Positions 38,808 through 46,897 of a DNA stretch of 64,000 nt are shown here, piece after piece. This DNA is from Rhodoblastus sp963704565 (GTDB lineage Bacteria > Pseudomonadota > Alphaproteobacteria > Rhizobiales > Beijerinckiaceae): positions 2,108,001 through 2,172,000 of the forward strand of contig OY969917.1 of assembly GCA_963704565.1 (NCBI GenBank), in the 5' to 3' direction. How positions within the stretch are numbered: the stretch's first letter is position 1; each line of letters opens with the position of its first letter. The position numbers and the translations under genes are program-made. The notes under the pieces are model-generated. The model searched no databases. It saw only the letters and a list, made by a program, of their open reading frames with translations, and was not told where the DNA came from.

Positions 38808-39835
38808 GGCGCGGCGGCCGGCGCCCAGAGAACGTCCTCGATATGGGCCGCGCCACTCGCCAGCATGACCAGCCGGTCGAAACCCAGAGCGCAGCCGGAG
38901 GCCGGCGGCATGACGGCGAGGGCGTCGAGGAAATTTTCGTCGATCGGATAGGCCGAGCCGTAAATGCGCGCCCGCTCCGCCATATCGGCTTCGAAACGGC
39001 GGCGCTGCTCGATGGGATCGGTCAGTTCGCCGAAGGCGTTGGCCAGCTCCACGCCGCAGCCATACAGTTCGAAACGCTCGGCGAAGCGCGGGTCGTCCGG
39101 CTTGCGCCGCGCCAGCGCCGCCTCGCTCGCCGGATAGTCGATCAGCACGGTCGCCCGGCCATGGCCGAGCTTCGGCTCAATTCTATCCGACACGATCTTG
39201 CTGAACAGGTCCGACCAATGATCGTCGGCGCTGACCCGCAGGCCCAGCCGCGCCGCCTCCCTCGCCAGAGCGTCGCTGTCCCCGAGCAGCGCCGGCAGAT
39301 CGACGCCGGCGTAACGCGAAAAGGCCTCCGTCACCGGCAGGATTTCCGGCGCGGCGCGCGGATCGAGGCTTGAGTCGCGATAAGAAAATTCGCGCGCCTC
39401 AGCCGCCTCCGCCGCGACGGCGAGCACGGCGGCGCAATCGTCGATCAGGGCGCGATAGGGCGCCTCGGCGCGGTACCATTCCAGCATAGTGAATTCGGGA
39501 TGGTGCAGGCGCGTGCGTTCGCCATTGCGGAAGACATGGGCGAGCGAAAAAATTTTGGTCTCCCCCGCCGCCAGCAGTTTCTTGCAGTCGAATTCCGGCG
39601 AGCTATGCAGGTAATAAGTCGCAGGCGGCGCGCCGAGCGGCTCGAAACGCGTGGCGAAGCCGGCGATATGGGTCTCGTTTCCCGGCGAAACCTGCAGCGC
39701 GGAAGGTTCGATCTCGACAAAGCCCTCGCTTTCGAACCAGCCGCGCAAGGCTTTGACGATCCGCGCCCGCGCGCGCAGGCGCGGCCGCCGCGCCGCAAAA
39801 GTCTCCGGCGCCCAGAAGGCCGCGCGCTGCGCCAT
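38804..39835 (-). CDS. epmA: EpmA, EF-P beta-lysylation ligase
   Basis: Class II lysyl-tRNA-synthetase-like enzyme that attaches beta-lysine to Lys34 of EF-P. It is 343 residues and lacks the anticodon-binding domain of LysS. The motif 2 region reads FRNGERTRLHHPEFTMLEWY, and motif 3 is GCALGFDRLVML. ATG 39835 was chosen; the frame further upstream shadows the promoter region. It overlaps epmB by four bases. Confidence 0.93.
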   Translation of the reverse strand: MAQRAAFWAPETFAARRPRLRARARIVKALRGWFESEGFVEIEPSALQVSPGNETHIAGFATRFEPLGAPPATYYLHSSPEFDCKKLLAAGETKIFSLAHVFRNGERTRLHHPEFTMLEWYRAEAPYRALIDDCAAVLAVAAEAAEAREFSYRDSSLDPRAAPEILPVTEAFSRYAGVDLPALLGDSDALAREAARLGLRVSADDHWSDLFSKIVSDRIEPKLGHGRATVLIDYPASEAALARRKPDDPRFAERFELYGCGVELANAFGELTDPIEQRRRFEADMAERARIYGSAYPIDENFLDALAVMPPASGCALGFDRLVMLASGAAHIEDVLWAPAAAP

Positions 39836-39986
39836 TCCCACCCCGCTCCATCGATTCGACAAAAAACTGGCGTTGCGCCGATCTTCGAGTATAGCTGACG
39901 CCGCAAGTTTCAAAAAAGGTCCATAGACCCGACGGCCCGTCCCTTCAACCGGCGTGGCGGGCGTCGCTCGCCAAGGAAAACCAGTC

Positions 39987-40556
39987 GTGAGAATCATCGC
40001 CAGCAACGTCCGCAAGGGCAATATCATCGAGCACGAGGACGGCAATCTCTATGTCGTGCTGAGCGCCGAGAGCTTTTTCCCTGGCAAGGGCACGCCGACG
40101 ACCCAGATCGACATGCGCCGCCTTTCGGACGGCAACAAGACCTCCGTGCGTTACAAGACCACCGAACAGGTCGAGCGCGCCCATGTCGAGGACATGAACT
40201 ATTCCTACCTCTACGCCGATGGCGACGGTTTCACCTTCATGAACGACGACAATTTCGAGCAGGTCATCGTTCCCAAGGACGTGATCGGCGACCAGTCGGC
40301 CTATCTGCAGGAAGGCATGAAATGCATCCTGTCGATCTTCAACGGCCTGGCCGTGGCGATCCAGCTTCCCGCCCGCGTAACGCTGGAAGTCATCGAGACC
40401 GAGCCGGTGGTGAAGGGCCAGACCGCCTCGTCTTCCTACAAGCCGGCCAAGATGGACAATGGCCTGCGCGTCATGGTCCCGCCCCATATCGGCGTCGGCG
40501 CCCGCATCGTGGTCCTCACCGAGGACAATTCCTACGTCGAGCGCGCCAAGGATTGA
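39987..40556 (+). CDS. efp: EF-P, elongation factor P
   Basis: Translation factor of 189 residues that relieves stalling at polyproline. The start is GTG at 39987, preceded by AAGGAAAA at about 39973; it gives a protein with the modified lysine exactly at position 34 in PGKGTP, matching EpmA targets. It is divergent from epmA with a 151-base gap (39836-39986) that must hold both promoters. Confidence 0.96.
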   Translation: MRIIASNVRKGNIIEHEDGNLYVVLSAESFFPGKGTPTTQIDMRRLSDGNKTSVRYKTTEQVERAHVEDMNYSYLYADGDGFTFMNDDNFEQVIVPKDVIGDQSAYLQEGMKCILSIFNGLAVAIQLPARVTLEVIETEPVVKGQTASSSYKPAKMDNGLRVMVPPHIGVGARIVVLTEDNSYVERAKD

Positions 40557-40854
40557 GTTCTTAAGTTGCCGATCACGAAGGGTCGCGATCGGCGGGCCCG
40601 CCCGATCTGCTTGGCGCTTACCCCCATGGGGAGACGGGCGCCGAAAGCGCCCCCCTGACTTTGCTCCTGATCGCTCAAATCCGACCGCTTGGCGCCGGCG
40701 CCCACCCACCCCGATGGCGCGCGCAACCCGAAGGCGTCGTTCGCGTTTGCCTGGCAATGTCGCCAGCAATGCCGTCAGTGGTCATACCGCGAGCAATTTG
40801 AACCAACGCTTATGACACTGGGCCGCGAGAGCGCCTTGCGGAAATCAAGATTTT
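40557..40854. other. Gap between efp and the recombinase island
   Basis: About 300 bases with no supported gene. No terminator after efp is clear. The next marked feature is the inverted repeat at 40855-40898. Base use is mixed but no island boundary such as a tRNA or direct repeat is visible. Confidence 0.4.
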
Positions 40855-40898
40855 TGCACCAAAATTAGCAGGTTGATCGAAAACGGCTTTTTGGTGCA
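40855..40898 (+). promoter_or_regulatory. Inverted repeat upstream of the serine recombinase (candidate recombination site or operator)
   Basis: Perfect 10-bp arms TGCACCAAAA (40855-40864) and TTTTGGTGCA (40889-40898), with a 24-base spacer. It ends 23 bases before the recombinase ATG. The layout resembles a resolvase binding subsite, but only one is visible. Confidence 0.5.
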
Positions 40899-40921
40899 TA
40901 AGTCCAGTGCAGAATGCCCCC

Positions 40922-41464
40922 ATGATTTATGGCTATGCACGAGTCTCGACGGACGGCCAGAGCGTTGACGCCCAGGTGCGCGCGCTCCGGGCGGCCGGCG
41001 CGAAACAGGTCTTCAAGGAGACGGCGAGCGGCGCGAAAACCGACCGCGCCCAACTGCGCCAGGTTGTCGCTCAGCTCGACAAAGGCGACGTGCTGATGGT
41101 GACGCGCCTCGATCGCCTGGCGCGATCGAGGCGCGACTTGTTGAACACCTTGGCGACGATCGCCGACAAAGGGGCAGGCTTCCGATCGCTTGGCGACACA
41201 TGGGCTGACACCACGACCTCCCACGGCCGTTTGATGCTCACGGTTCTAGCCGGCCTTGCCGAGTTCGAGCGCGAGTTGATCCGCGCCCGCACGACCGAGG
41301 GCCGCGCCCGCGCCAAGGCGCGCGGCGTCGCCATGGGCCACAAGCCGAAGCTCACCGATCACCAGAAGCGCGAAGCGATCCGTCGCCGTGACGCCGGCGA
41401 GACTGTGCGCGAGATCGCGCGCAGCTATAATGTTTCTCATAGTACAATTTCGAGGCTCGGATGA
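40922..41464 (+). CDS. Small serine recombinase (resolvase/invertase family)
   Basis: Site-specific recombinase of 180 residues. N-terminal YGYARVSTDGQSVDAQ has nucleophile Ser9; the catalytic Arg region reads TRLDRLARSRRDLL and LAGLAEFERELIRART. A C-terminal helix-turn-helix (KREAIRRRDAGETVREIARS) binds DNA. It is of DNA-invertase/Tn3-resolvase size. The ATG at 40922 was chosen from an ORF starting with GTG at 40907. Its TGA stop overlaps the ATG of the next gene, so the two genes are coupled. Confidence 0.9.
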   Translation: MIYGYARVSTDGQSVDAQVRALRAAGAKQVFKETASGAKTDRAQLRQVVAQLDKGDVLMVTRLDRLARSRRDLLNTLATIADKGAGFRSLGDTWADTTTSHGRLMLTVLAGLAEFERELIRARTTEGRARAKARGVAMGHKPKLTDHQKREAIRRRDAGETVREIARSYNVSHSTISRLG

Positions 41465-43598
41465 CTTTTGAACAGCCGATCAAGGGTGATCTCGACCGCG
41501 CTCTCTCGTTGCTGATGCATGATCACCGTCACAAGCTGATGGAGCAGTGTAATCTCATCAAATCGGACGCGATCAAGGCCGGAACGTTCCAGAGTAACCG
41601 GGTCGTTGTTATGGCCATAAAGGCGGCCGATGACCTGCACAAGGAAGCGATGACACAGGCCACGGCGATCCTGCTCGATTATATCGAGCGCATGCAGCGC
41701 CCGCCGGCGGAAATTGTAGGCTGGGCTCGTCCTCATCTAGAAAATCTTGGCAATTCGCTTCTTGGCGTCGTTCCGCCAAACAATTTCCCGCAGGATCATC
41801 AGCGCCTCGTTCGGCAGTATAGCGCCGTTTTCGGACAGCGCCTTGACGGGATTTTGCGCGACGTTGAGATTGGCTTCGTCAAGGGAGCGGGGTTTGCCCG
41901 TGCTGAGCAGATGGAAAGTACAGAGCAATGGATTACCGCGTCGGAGGCGTCCCATCTCTTAAAGGCGGCGTTTAACAGCGAATACTTGGCGCGGAAGGCA
42001 ATCTGCAAGCGAGCTCACGGCGCTTTAATCCGGGCTCGTGCCGAACAATTTATCGTTGCTGGAGAGGTCCGCGCCGGGTGTGAACTACCGAAGGAATTTT
42101 GGTGGGCTGAGGGCGAGGCGGCCCTAACGCAGAATTGGATCACGGGCGATTTCGATACTTGGATCAAGCAACAGCTTCATCTTGAGGCGTTCGGCGTTTC
42201 GTTCTTGCGCGCCGATATCGAAAAAATGGTTCCGGCTGCAGTCTCGGAGCCGGCTTCGGCGCGATCGTCGCAGGCTAACCGTTCGGCGATCGTGCTTACA
42301 GCGTTACATGTCGAGACTGTGGCGGTGCTCCGCCACTTGTCGGATTTGTGCGAGGAAACAGAGCGCGGTACCGTGTTCCAAGTCGGCCGGTTTGGCGAGT
42401 GGCGTGTCGCGGTTGCTGAGTGTGGTGAAGGAAATGCTCATTCGGCCGCGACCGTCGAACGTGGGATAGCTCGGTTTAAGCCCGAGGTGGCTCTGTTCAT
42501 AGGAGTTGCCGGCGGCATCAAGGATGTATCGATCGGGGACGCTTTGGTCTCCACCAAAGTCTATGGCTATGAGCGTGGGAAAGACACCGAGCAAGGCTTC
42601 AAACCAAGGCCGGCTGTCGAGCTTTCTGCTTATGCGCTTGAGCAGCGCGCCCGAGCAATTAGGCTTAAAACCGACTGGCGGGCGCGTCTCGATCCGACTT
42701 TGCGGCACGAAAATCCGCAAATTTACATTGGGCCGATTGCTGCCGGCGAAAAGGTGATCAGCTCTTCGTCGGGAAAGATTGCCGAGTTCCTGAAGGAAAA
42801 TTATGGGGATGCCCTCGGCGTGGAAATGGAGGGGCAAGGCTTCCTTGGAGGCGTTCACATCAATGCGCCAGTACAAGGCTGCGTGGTGCGCGGAATTTCG
42901 GATTTGCTCGACGCCAAGGCAGAGGCGGATAAAGCGGGCTCACAGAAAATAGCCGCCGACGTCGCGAGTGCCGTCGCGTTCGAAATGTTCGCCACGTTGT
43001 GGCCGGTAGAAGCGCCTGAGCGCATTTCTCGCGATGAACAACAACCTGGCGCGGTCCAGAACTCAAAGCAACAAGAGGGCGCGCGCCTATATTTGGCACC
43101 GGAGTTATACCGTACGATCGAACGGGCACTTTATATTCACGGTCGCGCCAGAGCGAATTTCGTTTGTGCTTCTACCGAGAAGGCCATCAAACCAAACGAT
43201 GTCAAGGAGGACTTCCTCCCGCATTTTCCAGTCCTATACCCCAACGCACCACAAGTTCGTGAGTTGTCGGCCAATGACGCTGCCGCGCTGAGTGCGTTTT
43301 ATGACTCGTTGCATTCGTTGGCCGACCTCGTGAAGGATTGGTGGCAACGCGAAGGCCAATTCCCCGTAACATCTTCAACGCGATTTTGCACAATAGCGAC
43401 AAGAGCTTGGAGCTAGCGCTAGTTTGTATAGATCAGTTCGAACTCGACCGACAGTTTCCGCCGAATCCTCATGCTATAGGTACCATTTCTTCACGAATAG
43501 AACGTTCTCTGCTATCAGCGGCTGATGCTAGAAAACATCATATTGCAAGGTTTGAAGCGAAAGCTGCAAAGAGCGCTCAGCCACGTCGTGGCGCATGA
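41461..43598 (+). pseudogene. Protein with nucleoside-phosphorylase-like domain, interrupted by a -1 frameshift near its 3' end
   Basis: Its ATG overlaps the recombinase stop. Frame 1 runs to 43416; the C-terminal part continues in the frame from about 43362 as NIFNAILHNSDKSLELALVC and ISSRIERSLLSAADARKHHI to 43598. One missing C in CCCC (43362-43365) explains it, giving about 712 residues. Residues 1-265 have no recognisable fold, though a WITASEASHLLKAA block may be a helix-turn-helix. At about 275-515 lies a PNP/UDP-phosphorylase or MTAN-type domain: GVAGG (348-352), VEMEGQG (454-460) and RGISD (477-481). The rest (520-712) is unknown. Visibly lower G+C than neighbours suggests transfer. 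Confidence 0.75.
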
Positions 43599-44087
43599 CC
43601 GGCGTTGCAAAAGGTAGAGCTTTTGCAAGACGACAGGCGCGACCTGCGTCTTTTCGAAATTCGTGATTTTCGAAACGCGCCTTTCGTCCGCCGCGCGGAA
43701 ACCTTGAATGCTCGACGAACGACAGCTTCTGTGAAGGGTTTCGGTCGCCGGCCCCCACACGCGTGATCGGGTCGGCGCGGGGCCGGCGACCGAAAGCCTC
43801 CGAAGGAGGAAACCGCGGGCCGGAAAGGCTCCGTTGCCGCGAGGCTCGCTATGGGGATTTGAAGACGGCGGTCAGGGCAACGGGGCGTCTGTTTTGCGCT
43901 TTGGCGCCGGTATTTGACGGTGTGACGTGCGGCGAGGAGGCGATTTGGGCGATCCGCGCGTAGATTTTTCCGAAGGTCATGGGGCTGAAGCAGCTTTGGG
44001 CGGGCGTTTCGGGCGCGGCGCGCCCGGGCCAGAACGAGGTCGGCGGCGAAGGCAAGCAGAACTGGGGAGCGGGAAGTGGGGTCATGG
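43599..44087. other. Hairpin-rich gap next to the IS91-family transposase
   Basis: About 490 bases with no supported gene. It holds TTGCAAAAG-GTAGAG-CTTTTGCAA (43606-43629), a weaker hairpin AAGACGACAGG/CCTGCGTCTT (43628-43653), and a strong 17-bp inverted repeat at 43739-43795. It probably contains the 3' (origin) end of the IS91-family element. No direct repeat boundary is visible. Confidence 0.5.
43739..43795 (-). repeat. 17-bp inverted repeat at the left end of the IS91-family element
   Basis: TTTCGGTCGCCGGCCCC (43739-43755) pairs perfectly with GGGGCCGGCGACCGAAA (43779-43795); spacer of 23 bases. It is downstream of the transposase gene in its own direction, where an IS91-type origin end is expected. 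Confidence 0.6.
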
Positions 44088-45293
44088 TCATGAGGTGTCG
44101 ATCCTGATCCGACAGGGCGAGGCCGGCGGCGCGGGGCGCACGCCTTCAAACGTTTCGATGATGATCATCCGGCCGCCGCAGCAGGGGCATTTGTGCGCGC
44201 CGTCAACGGGATCGGCGTCGCCATCCGTCTCGGGCTGTTGTTGCGGCGGGGTCTCGGCGACGGCCAGTAACGCGCGGGCGCGCTCGATGTTGCGGGCTCG
44301 CGCCGCGCTGGCGAACAGGCCGTAGTGGCGGATGCGGTGGAAGCCGCTTGGCAGCACGTGCATGAGAAACCGGCGGATGAACTCAGGCCCGTCGAGCGTC
44401 ATGGTCTTGAGCTGGTCGCCTTCCTTGATCCGATAATCTTTCCATTTGAAGGTGACGCCCGCGTCGTCGAGCGCGATGAGCCGGGAGTTCGAGATGGCGA
44501 CCCGATGGGTATAGCGCGACAAATAGGCGAGCACAGCCTTTGGACCGGCGAAGGGCCGCTTGGCGTAAACGACCCATTCGGAGCGACGCAAAGGCGCGAG
44601 GGCTGCGGCGAAAGCCTCTCTGTCGGCGAGCGGCGCCAGATCGCCGAAGAAGGTGAGGCGGCCGGCGGCGTTCAGCGTGGCGAGACCTTCGAGGAACAGC
44701 CGCCGGAACAAGCGCGAGAGCACGCGCACCGACAGGAAAAAGCCCGGCTTGCAGGCGATCCAGCGCGATCCGTCCGGCGACAGGCCGCCGCCGGGAACGA
44801 TGATGTGGACATGGGGATGATGGGTCAGCGCCGAGCCCCATGTGTGCAGGACGGCGGTGAGGCCGATGCGGGCGCCGAGATGTTTGGGATCGGCGGCGAT
44901 GGTGGTCAGGGTCTCGGCCGCCGCCTTGAACAGCAGATCGTAGACGACGGCCTTGTTCTGGAAAGCGATCGCCGCGACCGCGGCCGGCACGGTGAAGACG
45001 ACGTGGAAATAGGGAGCCGGCAGCAGTTCGGCTTCTCGTTCTGCCAGCCATTGTCGGGCGGCGGCGGCCTGACACTTGGGACAATGGCGGTTGCGGCAGG
45101 AGTTATAGGAGATGCGCGTATGCGCGCAGTCCTCGCAGCGCTCGACATGACCGCCGAGCGCGGAGGTGCGGCAGTTTTCGATCGCCGACATCGCCTTCAA
45201 TTGGGCGAGGCTGACATGACCGGCGTTGGCCTTGCGCCAGTCCGCGCCATGGGCGTGAAAAATGTCGGCGACTTCAAGATGAGGCCGCGGCAT
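44088..45293 (-). CDS. IS91-family Y2 HUH transposase
   Basis: A 401-residue rolling-circle transposase. N-terminal zinc-binding Cys/His cluster (CEDC, CRNRHCPKC, residues 53-74) precedes the HUH motif HPHVH (159-163). The twin nucleophile tyrosines are visible as Tyr257 and Tyr261 in AYLSRYTHR. Start ATG 45293 was preferred over the longer frame to 45551, which overlaps the recombinase gene. The gene seems intact. Confidence 0.93.
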   Translation of the reverse strand: MPRPHLEVADIFHAHGADWRKANAGHVSLAQLKAMSAIENCRTSALGGHVERCEDCAHTRISYNSCRNRHCPKCQAAAARQWLAEREAELLPAPYFHVVFTVPAAVAAIAFQNKAVVYDLLFKAAAETLTTIAADPKHLGARIGLTAVLHTWGSALTHHPHVHIIVPGGGLSPDGSRWIACKPGFFLSVRVLSRLFRRLFLEGLATLNAAGRLTFFGDLAPLADREAFAAALAPLRRSEWVVYAKRPFAGPKAVLAYLSRYTHRVAISNSRLIALDDAGVTFKWKDYRIKEGDQLKTMTLDGPEFIRRFLMHVLPSGFHRIRHYGLFASAARARNIERARALLAVAETPPQQQPETDGDADPVDGAHKCPCCGGRMIIIETFEGVRPAPPASPCRIRIDTS

Positions 45294-45303
45294 GCGGCGT
45301 GCG

Positions 45304-46179
45304 TCAAACGGGCGGCGCGCGCCCGGTGAGGTTCGCGGTGAGCTTTTCCAGCGGGCTGGTGACGTCGCGGATCGTGTTGACGGCGACGCAGGTGTAAAGC
45401 GCCGTCGTCTCCAGCTTGGCGTGTCCGAGCAGGACCTGGATGACGCGGATGTCGACGTTCTGTTCGAGCAGATGGGTGGCGAAGCTGTGCCGCAGGGTGT
45501 GGGGCGACACGCGCTTGGCGATGCCAGCTGTCCGCGCCGTTTCGCGCACAACGCGGCTCAACTGGCGCGCCGACATCGGGTTGACCGGGTTCTGCCCGGG
45601 AAACAGCCAGGCCTGGGGCCGCGCCGCCCGCCACCAGTCGCGCAGCCATTCGAGCAGTTGCGGCGAGAGCATGACATAGCGGTCGCGCTGACCCTTGCCC
45701 TGCTCGACCCGCAAGGTCATGCGCTTGCTGTCGATGTCCGACACCTTGAGCGCCACGACCTCGGAGACGCGCAATCCCGCGCCATAGGCGACGCCGAAGG
45801 CGGCCTTGTACTTGAGGCCGGGCGCGGCTTCGAGGAGGCGGGCCACCTCCTCCTGGTTCAGCACCACCGGCGCCCTGCGCGGCTTATGCACGCCAGCGAG
45901 ATGGCGGGCGAGTTCAGGCCGTTCGAGCGTGACGTTGAAGAAGAACCGCAGCGCGGCGACGGCGGCGTTGATGGTCGGCGCGCCGATCTGCCGATTGGCC
46001 ATATGCAGCTGGAAGAGCCGAACGTCCTCGGCCGTGGCGGCGTCCGGCGAACGGCGGAGAAAGACCGCGAAGTTCCGCACGTGGCGGATGTAGTCCTTCT
46101 GGACCTTCTCGGTGAAGCGGCGCGCCGTCATGTCCTCGGTCATGCGCTGGCGCAATGGGCTGTTTGGCTTGTCGATCAT
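45304..46179 (-). CDS. Tyrosine recombinase of the IS91-family element
   Basis: XerC/D-type phage-integrase-fold protein of 291 residues. The core-binding SAM-like domain is N-terminal (MTARRFTEKVQKDYIRHVRNF), and the catalytic domain shows GAGLRVSEVVAL (Arg), HTLRHSFATHLLEQN (His-x-x-Arg), LLGHAKLETTALYT (His and Tyr). It lies upstream of the transposase gene by 10 bases, likely one transcript. It may assist integration or circular-form resolution; function in these elements is not well settled. Confidence 0.9.
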   Translation of the reverse strand: MIDKPNSPLRQRMTEDMTARRFTEKVQKDYIRHVRNFAVFLRRSPDAATAEDVRLFQLHMANRQIGAPTINAAVAALRFFFNVTLERPELARHLAGVHKPRRAPVVLNQEEVARLLEAAPGLKYKAAFGVAYGAGLRVSEVVALKVSDIDSKRMTLRVEQGKGQRDRYVMLSPQLLEWLRDWWRAARPQAWLFPGQNPVNPMSARQLSRVVRETARTAGIAKRVSPHTLRHSFATHLLEQNVDIRVIQVLLGHAKLETTALYTCVAVNTIRDVTSPLEKLTANLTGRAPPV

Positions 46180-46189
46180 CGCGAAAGCT

Positions 46190-46230
46190 CCTGTCTCGCA
46201 TGGGGTTGAACCCCACGATTTTGAGACAGG
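46190..46230 (-). repeat. Nested inverted repeat at the right end of the IS91-family element
   Basis: An outer 8-bp pair CCTGTCTC (46190-46197) / GAGACAGG (46223-46230) encloses an inner palindrome TGGGGTTGAACCCCA (46201-46215). It lies immediately upstream of the recombinase start. Position and structure fit the terminus side of an IS91-type element, but that is inference. A promoter is equally possible there. Confidence 0.5.
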
Positions 46231-46404
46231 TCAGCCGCGTCGCCTCAGGAATTGCACGATCACGAATCTCGCCGCTTCTCGCCGCCCCTACCGCGAAAGC
46301 GGTTTAGTCCTTTGGCGCAACCCTGCCGTCGCGGCGCGGTCGGCTGCCCCTCCCGAACCAGACCTTCGGCCATTTGTCGCAAGCAAAAGTCGGCAAAAGG
46401 TTCA

Positions 46405-46440
46405 AAACGAAACGGCCGGGCTTTCGCCCGGCCGTTGCGT
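46405..46440 (-). terminator. Intrinsic terminator after the small secreted protein
   Basis: Stem ACGGCCGGGC (46412-46421) / GCCCGGCCGT (46426-46435) with loop TTTC, followed on the minus strand by TTCGTTTT. Read in the direction of the 46457-46786 gene. Confidence 0.75.
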
Positions 46441-46456
46441 TTCAAACCCGCGCCAA

Positions 46457-46786
46457 TCAGCGCTGGAAGCCGGGCACGCCGAAATTGCCCGGCAGCAGCC
46501 AGTCGCCGAAATTGTCGTTGCGATAGGTTCCGCCCGGCGCGGGGGCGGGGTGCGCTGCGGTGGCCACATAGCGGTCCTCCGAGCCAACCGGCACGACATT
46601 GCCGGGGTCGAGGAAGCTGCGCTTGGTGACGGTCACTTCATGGCCGCCCCCATATGTCTGGGCCTGCGGCGCGGCATCATGATGGCGCTTGTGCAGGCCG
46701 GCGGCTTGCGCGGTGGCGGCTTGGGCGCTGGCGCAAACCAGCGCGCCGGACGCGAGCGCGAGAAGAAAAACGGAGGTGCGGCGCAT
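46457..46786 (-). CDS. Small secreted protein of unknown function
   Basis: A 109-residue protein with a clean signal peptide (RTSVFLLALASGALVCASAQ). The mature part is rich in His, Gly and Pro with no recognised domain. The ATG at 46786 follows AGGAG on the minus strand with a six-base gap, better than the TTG at 46792. I do not recognise a family. It lies just outside the IS91-family element. Confidence 0.6.
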   Translation of the reverse strand: MRRTSVFLLALASGALVCASAQAATAQAAGLHKRHHDAAPQAQTYGGGHEVTVTKRSFLDPGNVVPVGSEDRYVATAAHPAPAPGGTYRNDNFGDWLLPGNFGVPGFQR

Positions 46787-46897
46787 ATTCAACTCCTGAT
46801 GACTGGCGGCAATCTAACGCTTCACCGCGGCAAGCGATAGCAATTTGGACCGATAAAGTTGAAAAACTGGTCCTGCGCGGCTTTCTTGCAACCCTTT

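Larger units (their letters stand above)
43600..46230 (-). mobile_element. IS91-family element with accessory tyrosine recombinase
   Basis: Contains two minus-strand genes: a tyrosine recombinase (45304-46179) and an IS91-type Y2 HUH transposase (44088-45293), ten bases apart. IS91-type elements mobilise by rolling circle and often lack inverted terminal repeats, so ends are estimated from the hairpins at 43606-43795 and 46190-46230. Some IS91-family members are known to carry such a recombinase. Confidence 0.65.

Noticed and set aside
40855..46230. Prophage or integrative element with attachment sites
   Set aside because: No tRNA-adjacent direct repeats, structural phage genes or conjugation genes were found; only the recombinase pair and the IS91-family element.
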